From NCBI GenBank assembly GCA_965230565.1, contig CBDDLH010000001.1, positions 124,001 through 188,000 on the forward strand: a stretch of 64,000 bases of DNA, given 5' to 3'. Below are positions 63,203 to 64,000 of the stretch, piece by piece (position 1 is the stretch's first letter; every line of letters begins with the position of its first letter). The notes under the pieces are model-generated. The model was not told the DNA's origin and did no database searches. It saw nothing but the letters and a program-made list of their open reading frames with translations. Source of the stretch: BCD1 sp965230565 (GTDB taxonomy: Bacteria > Bacteroidota > Bacteroidia > Chitinophagales > Saprospiraceae). Position numbers and translations under genes: made by a program.

Positions 63203-64000
63203 TTACTTGCTCATCCGCTCATTAATATCATTATGATAATGCAGCGTCTCATCCATTCTGGATTTCACCCGCTTAAAGATGGAATCCTTGAAGGAAGCAT
63301 CACTGTCGATTTGATCCCAGAAAGGATGTCCATCGAGATTCGCGCCTGCGCTGATCATTTTCTTTCTGGCCAGCTCAAGTCCTTCTTCAAAGTGATCACG
63401 GGTAATCTCGATCATGATGATCTCTCCTCTTTCCGCCGCATCAATCGCCTGCTGCTCAATACTTCCTGGTTCAAAAGCTGCAACAGTTGGCGTATGATCA
63501 TGTCCCTCATGGGAATCTTCAATGCCGGCAGCTTCACGGAACCCGGGAACCAGATCAGCCAGGATAGTCATTTGATCCTTGAGTGATTCAATTTGATCCT
63601 GCTGAGCTTCGATACGCTGTTTTTGTTCTTCGATCTGCTCGTTTTGTTTATTCACCAGGTCAGAAAGATCATTGGTATTCAGACCTACAGCAACATTGAT
63701 CATGTTAAGGCCATCCTTTTTTGAACCTTCCCATGCCACTCCGAGAATCTGTTTGTAATCGTCAGGCCTCATGCTATCAGGATGTTTAGCTATTCCGAAA
63801 CCATCTCCATTGCCGGTTGGCAGGATATAATCTCCCGGATTAACTTTACCGACCACCATGGTAGGAATTTGTCCGAGGAAAGCCACCATTTCATATTTAT
63901 CTTCTTCACCGCTTCCCGGTAATCCCCCAAGCACCGCAGGATTGTGAGAGATGACCATAATCCGATCTGCATCCCAGGTATTTTGGGAAATGTATCCGTT
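63203..64000 (-). CDS. Coiled-coil protein, 3' part only; gene continues beyond the right edge
   Basis: The frame is open through base 64000 with no stop (upstream residues NGYISQNTWDADRI), so the true start lies outside the window; the Met at 63958 is internal. The visible part begins with a beta-rich segment (MVISHNPAVLGGLPGSG...GDYILPTGNGDGFGIAKHPD), followed by a coiled coil (NKQNEQIEEQKQRIEAQQDQIESLKDQMTILADLVPG, about 105-140 of the visible Met-started part) and an acidic/His-containing C-terminus. The layout resembles the C-termini of phage-tail-like or autotransporter-like chaperone proteins found after long T9SS cargo in Saprospiria. Function is unknown. Confidence 0.65.
   Translation of the reverse strand, partial: NGYISQNTWDADRIMVISHNPAVLGGLPGSGEEDKYEMVAFLGQIPTMVVGKVNPGDYILPTGNGDGFGIAKHPDSMRPDDYKQILGVAWEGSKKDGLNMINVAVGLNTNDLSDLVNKQNEQIEEQKQRIEAQQDQIESLKDQMTILADLVPGFREAAGIEDSHEGHDHTPTVAAFEPGSIEQQAIDAAERGEIIMIEITRDHFEEGLELARKKMISAGANLDGHPFWDQIDSDASFKDSIFKRVKSRMDETLHYHNDINERMSK

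Noticed and set aside
1..64000. tRNA or rRNA genes
   Set aside because: No T-loop GTTCGA-type context with a foldable cloverleaf and no rRNA-like sequence was found by eye; a covariance-model scan would be decisive.

Overview
The window looks like a chromosome segment from a Bacteroidota bacterium, most likely a marine or activated-sludge member of the Saprospiria. This is inference from gene content: five secreted proteins end in type IX secretion (T9SS) sorting domains, one is a gingipain-type C25 peptidase, promoters fit TAnnTTTG, and there is a GH3-family adenylating enzyme, BshA (bacillithiol) and a DPE2-like CBM20-GH77 amylomaltase. No rRNA, tRNA, transposase, integrase or CRISPR array was seen.

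Layout. 1-4.9 kb: 3' part of a very large T9SS surface protein with a recently expanded 150/300-bp internal repeat. 5-8.8 kb: two VOC proteins, then a peroxide-defence cluster (1-Cys peroxiredoxin, Dps, divergent OxyR with Cys199 and Cys208). 9-12.5 kb: BamA-like protein, WD40 propeller, small envelope proteins. 12.8-14.1 kb: orphan ParA plus a frameshifted partner with three ParB-like N-terminal motifs. 14.2-16 kb: methyltransferase, beta-barrel-like protein, bS21. 16.6-18.8 kb: three tandem paralogous membrane proteins. 19-23.2 kb: T9SS cargo including the C25 peptidase, followed by a MITE-like inverted-repeat element. 24.4-30.8 kb: a seven-gene minus-strand sulfur operon (PsrA/PhsA-like Mo oxidoreductase, FeS subunit, NrfD anchor, two YeeE/YedE half-transporters, two membrane-anchored rhodaneses without an active-site Cys but with the same C-terminal acidic-Gly-Cys tail). 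32-38.4 kb: ATP-grasp protein, RNase G (frameshifted), a 30-aa mS38-like protein, HU, an unknown protein and GlyA. 39-43.4 kb: OFA-family MFS transporter and amylomaltase. 43.5-54.6 kb: SanA-like protein, acyl-CoA ligase, thioredoxin, GH3, flippase, M42 peptidase, aminotransferase, BshA. 55-64 kb: T9SS cargo, YceI, a 41-aa membrane protein, fused glutamate formimidoyltransferase-cyclodeaminase, another T9SS protein (frameshifted) and a coiled-coil protein running off the right edge.

The most interesting points are: (1) the sulfur operon with its Cys-tailed, Cys-less rhodaneses; (2) a TGAC-N4-RTCA operator (Crp/Fnr type) at nearly the same distance from a TTTG promoter element upstream of the sulfur operon, the OFA transporter and the thioredoxin gene; (3) the ParB-like triple-motif partner of ParA; (4) a family of intergenic arrays with exact 7-bp periodicity; (5) several long perfect hairpins. 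Four genes are broken by single-base indels, three of them in short homopolymers, so assembly error must be excluded before calling any of them a pseudogene.
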